A DNA stretch of 64,000 nucleotides. Source: Pollenia angustigena. Lineage: Eukaryota; Arthropoda; Insecta; Diptera; Polleniidae. Both the position numbers and the translations under genes were made by a program. The stretch is taken from NCBI GenBank assembly GCA_930367215.1, contig OV884056.1, positions 54,188,308 through 54,252,307 on the forward strand. Direction: 5' to 3'. Numbering within the stretch: the stretch's first letter is position 1; the number at the start of each line of letters is the position of its first letter. The notes beneath the pieces are model-generated. The model searched no databases, had not been told where the DNA came from, and saw only the letters and a program-made list of their open reading frames with translations. Below are positions 43,979 to 55,400 of the stretch, one piece after another.

Positions 43979-46296
43979 ATAGTACTATAAGATTCACAGC
44001 ATATACATATTTACACACATATGCATTTTCAAATCAAACATACCCCAAACCTACAATTGAAATTAGCTGCAACATTTTTAGTTGTCATCGTGTTCAAAAT
44101 TTTCATAAAAAAGAAAAGGTGTTTTGTTTTAAAAGGGCAAATTACAACGACCTACATAACCTTTTAATTAACACAAATTGGATTCAATTGTTATCCATTC
44201 GCATTGGCGCACCAGAAACAATCGATAAAATGATTAATAATTTCTACTGTACAATAAAACAATATATGAATGAATGTATACCAAAATTTTCACTGAGCTC
44301 AAAATCAGGACCACCATGGGGTAATAAACAACTTTCTTCGTTAAAAAACTAAAAAAACAAGAATTACAGAAAATATAAGAAATCTGGATCCCACTGCGAT
44401 TACAGCAAGTATTCCGTCCTTCGTGCAAAATACAATTTGCTAAATGCTAAATTATATAACGATTATTTGATTAAAATAAAAAACAACTTAAAATACGATC
44501 CAAGATCATTCTATAAATTTGTAAATTCGAAAAGAAAGATCTCTGGCGCACCGAAGGTCATGAAATATATGGGTACTGAAACACACGATGAAAAGGAAAT
44601 CAGTGATTTATTCGCCGACTTTTTTTCGTCCACATATTCTGATGCACATTGTGCTGAAAATGTCAATTATCCATTTAATATAGTTACTGGTCAAACTATT
44701 TCATTTTCACCAATAACCACACTTAATATTATCAATTGCTTAAAATCTTTTAAATATTCAAACTCAATGGGTCCTGATGGTATACCAAGCAGTATTTTAA
44801 TCAACTGTATGGAAGCTTTAGCAATGCCGTTGTCAATTATTTTTAATATTTCTTTGAAAAATGGATATTTTCCAAAAATATGGAAAGAGTCATATTTAAT
44901 TCCTTTATTCAAATCTGGAAATAAATCAAATATAATTAATTACAGAGGTATAGCCAAACTTAGCGCAATTCCAAAACTTTTTGAAAAATGCATTTTAGAT
45001 TCATTGGTTCATCAAGTTTCACCGTTATTAACACCTTTTCAACACGGATTTCGTAAAGAATCATCAACTATGACAAATATTTTAGAACTGACAACTTTGG
45101 TAAATGAGGGATTCGTCAACAACCAGCATACCGACGTTATATATACCGACTTCAGTAAGGCATTTGATAAGGTAAATCACAACCTTCTTTTGAGAAAAAT
45201 TGATATTATGGGTTTCGACAAAACTTATTTAAGCTGGCTAAGGTCATATCTTCTCGGCAGAATACAATGTGTAAAATTTGGGTTTTCAACTTCTAAACCT
45301 ATATTGGTAAAATCCGGTGTTCCGCAAGGTAGTCACCTTGGCCCACTTTTGTTTCTGCTCTTCATTAACGACATGCCTGATATTATTAAACATTCACATA
45401 TACTAATGTTCGCAGATGATGTAAAAATTTTTTTAAACTTCACGAACTATTTAGACCATAATTATCTTCAAGAAGACTTGGATACCTTTTATAATTGGTG
45501 TAAACATAACCTAATGGATTTAAACCTAATGAAATGTAAACATATGCGCTTTTCTAGAAAACGTAGTATTTTAAATAACTATAAACTCGGTGACTATAAA
45601 ATCGAGATAGTTGACACAATTATGGATCTTGGCATCTTACTGGATGCAAAATTGGATTTTATTCAACACATAACAATGACTGTCAACAGGGCTCGTTGTA
45701 CTCTGGCTTTTATTAAACGTTGGGCGAAGGAATTCCAGGATACTTTCGTCACTAAACAACTTTACACATCTCTCGTTAGACCAATCTTGGAATACGGCTC
45801 GATTGTATGGGATCCACATTATATGGTTCATAGTGATCATATTGAATCCATTCAAAAACAATTCTTGCTTTTTTGCCTGAGAGATACATATCGAGGATAT
45901 GATAATCTCCCCTCATATTCTACAAGATTATCTTTAATACGTTTGCCAACACTGAAAAGTCGCAGAGTTATGCTAAATGTCTCATTTGTAATTAACTTAA
46001 TAAATGGAAAAGTATGCTCGAATTTTTTATTAAGTAGTTTATCATTTAACATTCCACGACGTACGGTACGGTACTATAATCCCTTATTTATAAAAACTTT
46101 CCGAACTAACTATGCTATGGCAGACCCATTTAGAAAACTGTGTTGTTGCTTCAATGAAATGTTTGAATTTATTGATTTTTCTCTGGATTTAAATATTGTT
46201 AAACGTAATATTATACTTAAGTTAAATACTCATTTGTATTAGGCTGTAAGGATTTATCCATAGACCTAATTATATATTAAATAAATAAATAAATAT
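43979..46296 (+). mobile_element. Jockey-like non-LTR retrotransposon, 5'-truncated
   Basis: From about 43979 a single forward frame runs through a linker and the full reverse transcriptase to a stop at 46242, interrupted by one in-frame TAA near 44350. The 3' UTR is short and ends TATTAAATAAATAAATAAAT. There is no RNase H, which separates it from the I/LOA LINE at 35.8 kb. The endonuclease is missing, so this is a 5'-truncated copy. It follows directly on the Helitron remnant. Confidence 0.82.
44437..46242 (+). CDS. LINE reverse transcriptase, long intact frame (601 codons)
   Basis: Jockey-type RT. Motifs in order: NSMGPDGIPSSIL, FKSGNKSNIINYRGIA (fingers), LTPFQHGFRKESST, VIYTDFSKAFDKVNHNLLL (first catalytic Asp), SGVPQGSHLGPLLFLLFIND and ILMFADDVKIF (FADD active site), then GILLDAKLDF and a thumb region with RPILEYGSIVWDPH. 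The catalytic aspartates are all present. It would have been continuous with 44119-44349 but for a nonsense TAA between two AAAAAC hexamers. Without the endonuclease it is not autonomous. The listed start is simply the first ATG after that stop. Confidence 0.85.
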   Translation: MLNAKLYNDYLIKIKNNLKYDPRSFYKFVNSKRKISGAPKVMKYMGTETHDEKEISDLFADFFSSTYSDAHCAENVNYPFNIVTGQTISFSPITTLNIINCLKSFKYSNSMGPDGIPSSILINCMEALAMPLSIIFNISLKNGYFPKIWKESYLIPLFKSGNKSNIINYRGIAKLSAIPKLFEKCILDSLVHQVSPLLTPFQHGFRKESSTMTNILELTTLVNEGFVNNQHTDVIYTDFSKAFDKVNHNLLLRKIDIMGFDKTYLSWLRSYLLGRIQCVKFGFSTSKPILVKSGVPQGSHLGPLLFLLFINDMPDIIKHSHILMFADDVKIFLNFTNYLDHNYLQEDLDTFYNWCKHNLMDLNLMKCKHMRFSRKRSILNNYKLGDYKIEIVDTIMDLGILLDAKLDFIQHITMTVNRARCTLAFIKRWAKEFQDTFVTKQLYTSLVRPILEYGSIVWDPHYMVHSDHIESIQKQFLLFCLRDTYRGYDNLPSYSTRLSLIRLPTLKSRRVMLNVSFVINLINGKVCSNFLLSSLSFNIPRRTVRYYNPLFIKTFRTNYAMADPFRKLCCCFNEMFEFIDFSLDLNIVKRNIILKLNTHLY

Positions 46297-47039
46297 GCAT
46301 ATGAATAAAAATTTTAATTAAAAATTTTAATTTAAAAATACTTTTTTCCTCTTTTTAACGGATTTTAAAAATCGAACGCAAACATTTTTTTTAATTTGGA
46401 CAGGACAGCGTCTGTCGAGTCATCTAATTACAAATAAATATCTTATTTAGTAAGTTTTATGCTGTAATGAACGAGCATTCATTTTTCTAAATTAATACCA
46501 TTAAGATTACTTTACCAATTGGAATTAAACTGGCCGTCTACACTAAACAGTTGCTCGCTGGCACTACCAGTTGGTGGTTCTGACAGATATTTTATAGCTA
46601 CTATCTTTAAGTTGTTTAATGGACTTGTTTTCCAATACTCTAATATATTAATGTTTCGTGAACTTTTTTAATTAAAACAAGCTACTTTTGAATTTCTTGT
46701 TTTAAGAAATTTTATTGTAATAGATTAAAGTAACACAAAACCTGCATTTACTAATCTATTATAAAAAACGACACAGTCGTTTAAGACAACGACAACCGCA
46801 ATAAGGCTGAATATGTCCTCAATCTCTGCAAATAATGCAACTAGTCCATACATGCATGTAAAATGTAGCCCATAAGGGACTAGGATCAGTCTAAAGCTAA
46901 CCCCAATGTATGGGAAAAATATGGTCTATTTAACATTACGATGTCTTAGAGCAGGACCATATAACCCAACTTTGCATTACAAAGGAGTGGTCTTAAAACT
47001 ACTTCATGGTATACTCCAGAGGATTAGTTTTGAAATCTT
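46297..47039. other. Spacer with MITE fragments
   Basis: Contains the decayed CCTTATT/GACAACGACAACCG hairpin relative (about 46718-46808) and an inverted copy (46850-47040) of the repeat at 14395-14590, recognisable by TATGGTCCT/AGGACCATATAACCC and by ACTACTCC/GGAGTGGT phrases. Confidence 0.45.
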
Positions 47040-47440
47040 TTAAAAACGAAACCATGTTAAACAAGTAAGCGTGCTATATTCGGCTGTGCCAAATTCACCA
47101 TTGTGGGAGCAGAATACAGAGCAACTAGACAAAAACTAAATAATTTTTACATATGTATACAAACATATTTATAATACTTTAAACTTCATTATAAATTAAA
47201 TTTAAAAAGCGAAAACTGGTAAATATTTTTTTTAAATCGTTTTTAGAACATAAAAAAAATAAAAATTAAAAAAAAAATTTTCTTTTTAAAAAAACAAGAT
47301 TCGAACCAGAGAACTCACAGTTTCTAACTCAACACACCCCCTAGACAACTAAACCATGAAGGAACGTTGTTTGAATATCATTAAAATTAAATATGGCCCG
47401 TTTAATGTTCACTGTGTTGAGTTGTAATTACTTTTGATGT
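47040..47440 (-). repeat. Dispersed repeat with tRNA-like segment, minus-strand copy
   Basis: The mirror of 57417-57870. In plus-strand coordinates, AACAAGTAAGCGTGCTATAT-TCGGCTGTGCC at 47060 is one end, and 47289-47372 is the tRNA-like part (in reverse: TTCATGGTTTAGTTGTCTAG, then GGTTCGAATCTTG). Confidence 0.55.
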
Positions 47441-49264
47441 TTTTGTTTACCACAATAGCAAAGTTGTAAACCATAAAACTTATTTCAGTTGTGAAACGAA
47501 ATATAGAAATATATTAACCAAAATAGTTTGTGGCATGTAAGTATGCGTGTTTGTTTTCTTTTATCTTTTTGGGGAGTTTTTAAGTGGCAAAAAAAACACA
47601 AAAATTCCTAGTTTCGATTTGTTAAATAGATGAAATAATAAAGAAGGATGATAACGAAAATCATATTGAGCATTATGCTAGTATATGTACAAAGTTATAT
47701 ATACCCTCTTACCTTCGGTGAAGGGTATAAAAACGAAGACATGTCGTTTCACTACAAGCTCTTTTTTTACAATGTAATTAGACCATTTGATCAAAATGGA
47801 TCAATTAGTCCAATATTATTTTCAGGGATGGTACCATATTTTTACACTGAATATAAAAAAAAATTAGAATATTTCTTCGTAAAAATATTTGTGTTAGTGT
47901 TGAGAATAAATCACAAGTGAAGTCCAGAGAAAGAACAGTTTGTACACCTACTGCCAATTTCACGATGTCAAAAGAACGCCTCCTTTCGCACAAATGCATC
48001 TGAAACAAACAATTTAGAATTTGTTTTTGTTTTAAATGTAGTTGTGCGAAAAATCGTTCTTTCGCATTTAGTGAAATAGGCAAGTAATATGTAGCCAGTG
48101 TTGCTAAATTTTACAATAAGCTTCAAAATAAGAATTTAAGTTTTCTTTATTTTTATTTGTATACACATACATATATATATATATTTAAATTATTTAAAAC
48201 TACATTATTTTAATTCAATATTTTCCGGTTTTAAAAAAATACAAGAAAAATGTACAGTGTAAAGTGTTTTTTTTTTTTTTAATTATCCGTTTTTCTGTTA
48301 ATATAAACTTATATATTAATGCTCTTTTTAACTAGTTTTACAAACTAAAAAAAAATAGGACATAAAAATGGTTTTTTTAACATTTATGTATAACAAAAAC
48401 TAAAAACCTTGGGTAAGATTAAAAGGAAATAATATTGAAAATGAAACACAATTTATTTTAAACAAATTAATGTAGCAGACAAATGTGAAATAAAGTTGAA
48501 GGAAAGATTAGTTTCTAAAACAAAAAAAGAAAAAAACTAAACACTATTAAGGATATACATATGATTAAATTAAGTAAAAAATAAAATAAAAAAATTTGTT
48601 TTACAAAACAACCTATTCATTATTTTAAATTATTTTATAAAAAATATAAAGATAGAAAGAAAAAGAAGAAAACTGTTTAATAAACTTTAAAAGTATATTA
48701 AGCAACAAGAAATTAAACAGATCATAAGTTAAAAAAAAAGTGAAAAGACCTCATCTTTCTAAATAAAATTAAGAAAAATTTAAGCAAATTATTTGGTAAA
48801 AAATACAATTTATACAATGCGACCCCGTTTAAGAAAGCCCATTTACAAATGTGCTAAACTTGAACAAATAACTGGTCTTGCAAAAATAATTTCTTTTCGA
48901 TTTCTCTGTTTTCTTTCTTTAATATTTTAAATTCATTTTATAGCTAAAGTAATATTTGTGTGTAGCGGTGTGTTTTAAACAAAGAAAAATTTAATGTGTA
49001 ATCTAATAAAAAGTTATGTAAATATTATTCATTTTCCTTTCCATTAACAAAACAAAAAATTCTTGAAAAGAAATCCTTTTTTCATTTAAATTAACAACCT
49101 CTTTTTTCGTGAATTATTTGTGAAGTTATATATTTTTTTCGGGTAGGGGTTTAAGGAATTTATTCGGAAATTTAAATTATATTTTCGAAATATTATGTGG
49201 CTGTGTTGGTGTTTTTGTGTGAGTTGGGTTAAAAAGAGATCTTATGCTAAAAGTTAAATAATAT
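47441..49264. other. Spacer downstream of Ing1, including its likely 3' UTR
   Basis: AT-rich. A dispersed 'ATACCCTCTTACCTTCGGTG' fragment is at about 47700-47735. A TTCGCACAAATGCATCTGAA/TTTGCGAAAGGAGGCG-like inverted echo lies at 47935-48085. The rest (48100-49264) has many AATAAA-like sequences on both strands and no gene. Confidence 0.45.
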
Positions 49265-49471
49265 TTACGTCTTTTCTTCTTTTTCTTTATTATAACGTTC
49301 GAGTTCTTTAAGAAATTGAGCCTTGGGTTTCATAACATTCGGGCGATCGCCACGACAATTCGGACAATACCATTTACCTTTGGGTTTTAGAACCAATGAT
49401 ACACACGAGAAATGAAACCATTCAATGGGACATAAATCATTATCGCAGAGAATCATTTCGCCAAAAGATAT
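49265..49471 (-). CDS. Ing1: Ing1 terminal exon (PHD finger)
   Basis: 207-nt last exon after a TTTCTTTCAG acceptor, phase 0. It supplies six of the eight zinc ligands (CDNDLCP, WFHFSC, WYCPNC) and the H3-binding aromatic/acidic residues GEMILCDN. The TAA stop is at 49265-49267. The first two cysteines (YCVC) are in exon 3, 9.5 kb away. Confidence 0.94.
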   Translation of the reverse strand: MSFGEMILCDNDLCPIEWFHFSCVSLVLKPKGKWYCPNCRGDRPNVMKPKAQFLKELERYNKEKEEKT

Positions 49472-52400
49472 CTGAAAGAAAAAATAAGAGTACATAATTA
49501 AAACACTAGTGATCAATTTTCATTTTCATTCACAATTATTGTTAATGTTTTTTTATTTGAATTTTATTTAGGCAAAAATCAGGCTTTCAGCGAAAATAAT
49601 AAAAACAAAAGTCCAACTAATTCTGAACTTTCCGAATTTTGGCTTTTATATTAAGGATATATAATAATTCTAAAGAAAAAAAAAACTATTCCAAACAAAA
49701 ATTAAATTTAAGAATTCAAACTTTAAAATATGTACGCCAAAAAACACAAACTACAACTTTTTTTTTATTTAGTTTTATTTTGGGATGTAAAGATAGTCAT
49801 TTTTGCCGATACTATACTCAAAAGTTGGGACCGTAACTGTTATTAACTACACTGTGCAATTTGAAAAACCCGAATTAGGTTTAAACGCCAGGTGCCCGGC
49901 TTGTCTGTTTTTTTCAAATTGCACAGTGTATTTATTATTTTCTAAGTATCGGAGGTTTAGTGCCCCTGGATCATATCCTAAGCACTTAAGTGGAACCTTA
50001 TATAGCATTTGTCCGTAAGGAGGTTCCATTCTTTACATTTTATATTTAAAATTATATATGAGATTATCTGTAACAAACACACAAACACAAACTTTTCTGC
50101 TTTGTAATATTAAGTATAGATACATTTTTCGTAACTTAAAAATGAATGCAGCACATATTTCAACTTTTAACTTCGTTTTATTATTATATTTGACAAAAGG
50201 ATATCGGTCAAAATTTATCTTTTATTATACCCTTCACCACAGGTGGTGAATAGGGTATATATTAGTTTGTCATTCCGTTTGTAATTTATATAATATTGAT
50301 GTTAGACCCTATAAAATATATATTTTCTGGGTCCTTATGAGGAGCGAAGGTGATTTAACGATGTCCGTCTGTACGTTGAAATGGGTTTTCCCAAGACCCC
50401 ATATATGTGTTGAAAATTACTTGTTAAATATTTTTCCTAAACAACATGAATATTTTATGTTTTTATTTTTCAAATAATTTTTCATTCGTTTCAAAAATTT
50501 TCATCAACATAAATATATATTTTAATCGTTCAATAAAATTATATATAAAATAATATTATAATAATTTTATTAACGCGGATATCTTATAAAGAAGATTCCA
50601 ACAGGTTATGGGCCCAGAGCGTTTGGGTAAGGAATTATAAGTGTGGTGAAAATTTTATTCAAGATTTTATTATTTGAAAAACGAATCATCAAAACATAAA
50701 ATGGCATCTTCATCATCCCTTTACCAAATTGAAAAATTGGATGAAAAGAATTTCGAAACCTGGAGTGTGCAAATAAAGAGTGTGCTAATTCATTGCGGTT
50801 ATTGGAAATTTGTAAACGGTGAAGAAAAGAAAATCTCAACATGGGATGCTGACAAGAAAAGAGAATGGGATACCATCGATGAGAAGGCATTGGCGACAAT
50901 AATGTTAAGCATAAAAACATCTCAAATCAATTATATTAAAAATTGTGCTACTTCTCACGATGCCTGGAATAAATTCAAAGAAATTTACAAACCAAATGGT
51001 CCTATACAAAAAGTGAGTTTGTACAAAAGGCTTTTGAGTTTAAATATGAAGGAAAGCAAGAACATGGTGGAGTATTTGAACACATTTTCTGATATTGTTG
51101 AAAAATTAAAATTGGAATTCAAATACAAGATGAATTACTGGTAATAATACTTCTCTCAAGTCTTCCGAAGGATTATGAAAATTCTGTGATGATTATAGAA
51201 ACAAGAGATACATTGCCTTCATTATCTGTGGTAAAACTTAAGCTTTTAGAAGAGGCAGAGCGGAGAAATAATCAAGAACACGAAGTAGCAAATCATCAAC
51301 AAGCCTTTGGTGCAGTAAAGAAAGAAAAATCTAACAACAACAATAATAAAAGTTATAAAAGTCAGTCAAATACAAAAATTATTAAAGGTAATTGGAGCAA
51401 GTTCCTAAAACTTTTAAAGATGCATTATCTAGTAAAAACTGTGTCAAGTGGCAAGATGCAATGTTAAAGGAAATATCGTCTTTGCGACAAAAAGGAACAT
51501 GGTCCTTATCAGAACTTCCAAGTGGGCATAAAGCAATTAAGTGTAAATGGGTTTATGCTTTAAAGAAAAACCAAAAAGGTGAAGTTAAATGTCACAAAGC
51601 ACGTCTCGTTGCAAAAGGTTGCAGTCAACGTTATGGCATTGACTATAACGAAACATTCTCGCCTGTAGTTAGGTATGCAACAATACGAATGTTGTTGGCT
51701 TTAGCTGTAGAACATAAAATGCATTTACACCAAATAGATGTAGTCACAGCATACTTAAATGGAGAACTTCATGATGAAATCTACATGCAACAACCTGAAG
51801 GTTTTACCGATGAGTTACATCCAAACAAGGTTTTAAAACTTCACAAATCACTTTATGGTCTTAAACAAGCAGGAAGAGAATGGAATTCAAAATTGAATAC
51901 TGTGTTATGCAATATTGGTTTTGAAAGATGCAAAAATGAACCGTGTTTATACAAAATGATAAGAAATGATTATTTGATTATAATTGCTGTTTATGTGGAT
52001 GATATTATCATTGGTTGTAAAAACAAAAACGAAATTCTAAGAATTAAATCCCAATTGAATCTTGAATTTGAAATAACTGATAAAGGATTACTAGAACATT
52101 TTTTGGGGATTGAAGTTCAGCGTGATGGAGAAACTGGTGACATCAAGTTAAGTCAAGAATTATATATCAAAGAAATATTACAAGAGTATGGAATGGAAAA
52201 TTGTAAATCTGTTTCCACACCATTAAACTCTGGATTTCAAATCACCTGTAATGAAAATAATTGCAGCAAGAGAGTTGATAAAACGTCTTATCAATCACTA
52301 ATTGGAGCTTTATTGTATTTGGCATTAACAACAAGGCCAGATATAATACATTCTGTTTCAAAATTAGCACAACGAAATTCCAATCCACATGTTGAGCATT

Positions 52401-55400
52401 GGGAAGCTGCTAAAGGTGTGCTACGCTACTTAAAGGGTACGCAAAATTTAAAATTAATTTTTTCATGTGGTAACAACAATCTAGAAGGTTATGCAACATT
52501 AATGCAAACTACAAACCTCCTACCTATCCAACATCAGTTGATAAGAACAAAATAAGAATCTTTTCTAGACTTCGCCTTGGGCATACAATCTTTTCTCACG
52601 AATACAGGATTAAAAAAACTACTACACCAACCTGTCCTAATTGTAATAACAACCTCTCCATCAAACACGTTCTCAGCGAGTGTCCAACATTAAGCAGCCT
52701 TAGAAGAACACACTTTAGTGATGAACCAGCTTTCAGCCTTCTACAAGACCCCTCCATATCAAACATTAGCAATATCTATAACTACATAAAACAAACTAAA
52801 CTAAGAATTTAAACAAAAAACCCAATATAAATACATATATCTTTGTAAATAATACAAGTATTTTTTCGAGCTGATAGCCTTGGCAGCTAGTGCTCCTTTA
52901 ATTTTTTTTAGTCTTAGAATTTATTCATAAGATTAAACCAATAAATAAATAAATAAATAAAATAGAAGGTTATGCAGACGCTGATTGGGGAGGTTGTACT
53001 GTAGACAGAAGATCATACTCCGGATTTGTCTTTTATCTTGGTAAAAGTACTATTTCGTGGGAATCAAAGAAGCAACCCACAACTGCACTCAGTAGTACCG
53101 AAGCTGAATACATGTCGATGTCTAATGCATCAAAAGAAGCAGTTTATTTAAGAAGATTATTGCAAGAGCTTGGTTTTTTGAAAGATGAAAGTGTAACTTT
53201 AAATGTAGACAATCAAGGTGCATTGAAGTTGGCCGTCAATCCAGTGTATCATAGCAGAAGTAAACACATTGATATTAAGTATCACCATATAAGAGATGTC
53301 GTTGAATCTAAATCAATAGAACTAAAATATTGTCCAACAGATAGTATGATTGCTGACATTTTTACAAAGAATTTACCAAAAACTAAGCATTTACAATTTG
53401 TTAGTTTATTAAATTTAAAATAATTTGATTTGTAAGAATATCCATGTTGAGGAAGAGTGTTGAAAATTACTTGTTAAATATTTTTCCTAAACAACATGAA
53501 TATTTTATGTTTTTATTTTTCAAATAATTTTTCATTCGTTTCAAAAATTTTCATCAACATAAATATATATTTTAATCGTTCAATAAAATTATATATAAAA
53601 TAATATTATAATAATTTTATTAACGCGGATATCTTATAAAGAAGATTCCAACAATATGATGGGGGCCATTGTTTGCTATTGAAATTGAGCAAGATCATCG
53701 GTCCACAAATAACTGAGATATGAATAAAAAAAACCAAGACTGCCTCAAATTTTTTCCTTTAAAGGTCCAATTAGACATGACATTACCATACCAACACTGT
53801 ATTACCAAAACGACATAAATATACTATACAAACCAATTCAATTTTGGTGTCTACGGTCATACAGTGGCTATGGTAATACAGTGTTGGTAATGTGATTTTT
53901 TTTTGTTGTTTTTTTTATACCCTTCACTACAAGTGGTGGATTTTATTTGTAATGTGTTTAGTTTTACGCATACACATTAACGCTGGGTCTCCACGTAGCA
54001 ATTTTTATTGCCAAGTACAAGCAATAACGTCGGCAGAACAATGACAGAACAATGGAGCAATGATTGCTGATTATATTGCTGGAGAACACTTGTTATTGCT
54101 TTGCCATAAATTTGCAATTTTCACCTCGAGTAGTTGTATACAGTTCTGTGGCTGTATTTATAACAAATGTTTTATGTTGTGATTGTTAAATTTTCTTTTT
54201 TAAATTAATTAATTAAATTAATAAAATAATTAATTGTAATTGTCGTAGCTGTGTTTTGTATTGCTTTTTTGTTTATTTGCGTATGAAAAAAACTTGTATT
54301 GTTCTATTGAGAAAATAAAAATATAAAAAAAAAAAAAAAAAAAAAAACAAATTCGTCGTTTGCTTTTCATAATATTGACGTTTATTTAAAAATATTATAT
54401 ATAAAATCTTTTTCTGTGTTTTGTTGAAGTATTTTTTCACTTGCTTTTTTAATAAATAAACACACTAATAAATAACCAACAGTACAGAGAAATGAAATGT
54501 CAGATAAATTTCAACTGATTTGACAGCAGATTGCTAAGCAATAATTGCTCAAGCAATAAGAAGAGCAATCATTGCGCAATGGATTGCCACTCATGGCAAT
54601 ATGCGGTCTATACGTCGCAAATTTTATGGAGCAATCAAATTTGACGTTTGCCGCAATAAATATTGCTACGTGGAGACCCGGGGTAATGCATGTATATGAT
54701 ATGCCGCTCAAATAAAGAAACAAACTCATAGACTCCATATATTTTAATTTAACGCTTCTTTAGTAAAAACATTCGTAACCGAGTTGTTAAGTTGTCTCCT
54801 GAGACTGATGATATTCGAATCCCAAAAAGAATTTTTTTTCATTTTTTTTATTTAATTTTTTTATGTTCTAAAAAACGATTTTAAGATTATAAAACGAATT
54901 TCAAACATCAACTTTGGCAAAGAGGAAACGGAAACGTTATTCTATGCCCGCACTAATTGATTTTTTTCTAGTGAGCAATATCTCTTTGATAGAGAATACT
55001 GGCCAATGTCCTTTTACTAACTCGTACCATAGCTTTATATATCTCTCGTATAAAAGTATTGTTAGTTTTAATGGTAATCTGGTAGAATTTAAAGATTACA
55101 ATAGAATTGATTATAATGAACTTGGTATGTGTGTTTGCCAATATGATGCAACCAGGGCTGCCAGATATATTTATGAGCAAATCGTCAGTTTGCTGAGAAA
55201 TAATAAAAAAAATAGTCTTTATCGTTTCGAAAATCGTCAAAAAATCGGACAACTTAAAATTTAGTTGTTTTTAAACAATTTTTGTTAGATTTTTATAAAA
55301 AAAAAAACATTCAAACAAAAACATACTAACTTCATACCTAGCTAGCATTTTCAATCGTGTAAGAGCAACTGGGAGTCTCATGAAGAGCGTCTTTGATTGT

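Larger units (their letters stand above)
50408..53653 (+). mobile_element. Copia-type LTR retrotransposon, young but internally deleted
   Basis: Two 196-bp LTRs (50408-50603, 53458-53653) start TGTTG, end CCAACA and look identical base for base. They are flanked by the 5-bp duplication ATATG (50403-50407 and 53654-53658). The primer site follows the 5' LTR at once (GGTTATGGGCCCAG), and a purine tract GAGGAAGAG precedes the 3' LTR. The interior is only 2.85 kb: gag, then a deletion that removes zinc knuckle, protease and integrase, then RT and RNase H. A LINE tail is nested in the RNase H. Confidence 0.93.
50224..53760. repeat. Dispersed 'TTATACCCTTCACC' repeat, split by the copia element
   Basis: The left part (50224-50407) runs from TTATACCCTTCACCACAGGT through GGGTATATATTAGTTTGTCA, ATGTCCGTCTGTACG and TTGAAATGGGTTTTCCCAAG. 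The right part (53654-53760) continues with GGTCCACAAATAACTGAGAT. The same order is uninterrupted at about 28065-28210 and 17040-17240, which shows that the copia element inserted here. Confidence 0.65.

Noticed and set aside
49639..50018. ORFs near 49.8 kb as an Ing1 alternative exon
   Set aside because: They run through a TA-flanked hairpin MITE and have no conserved sequence.
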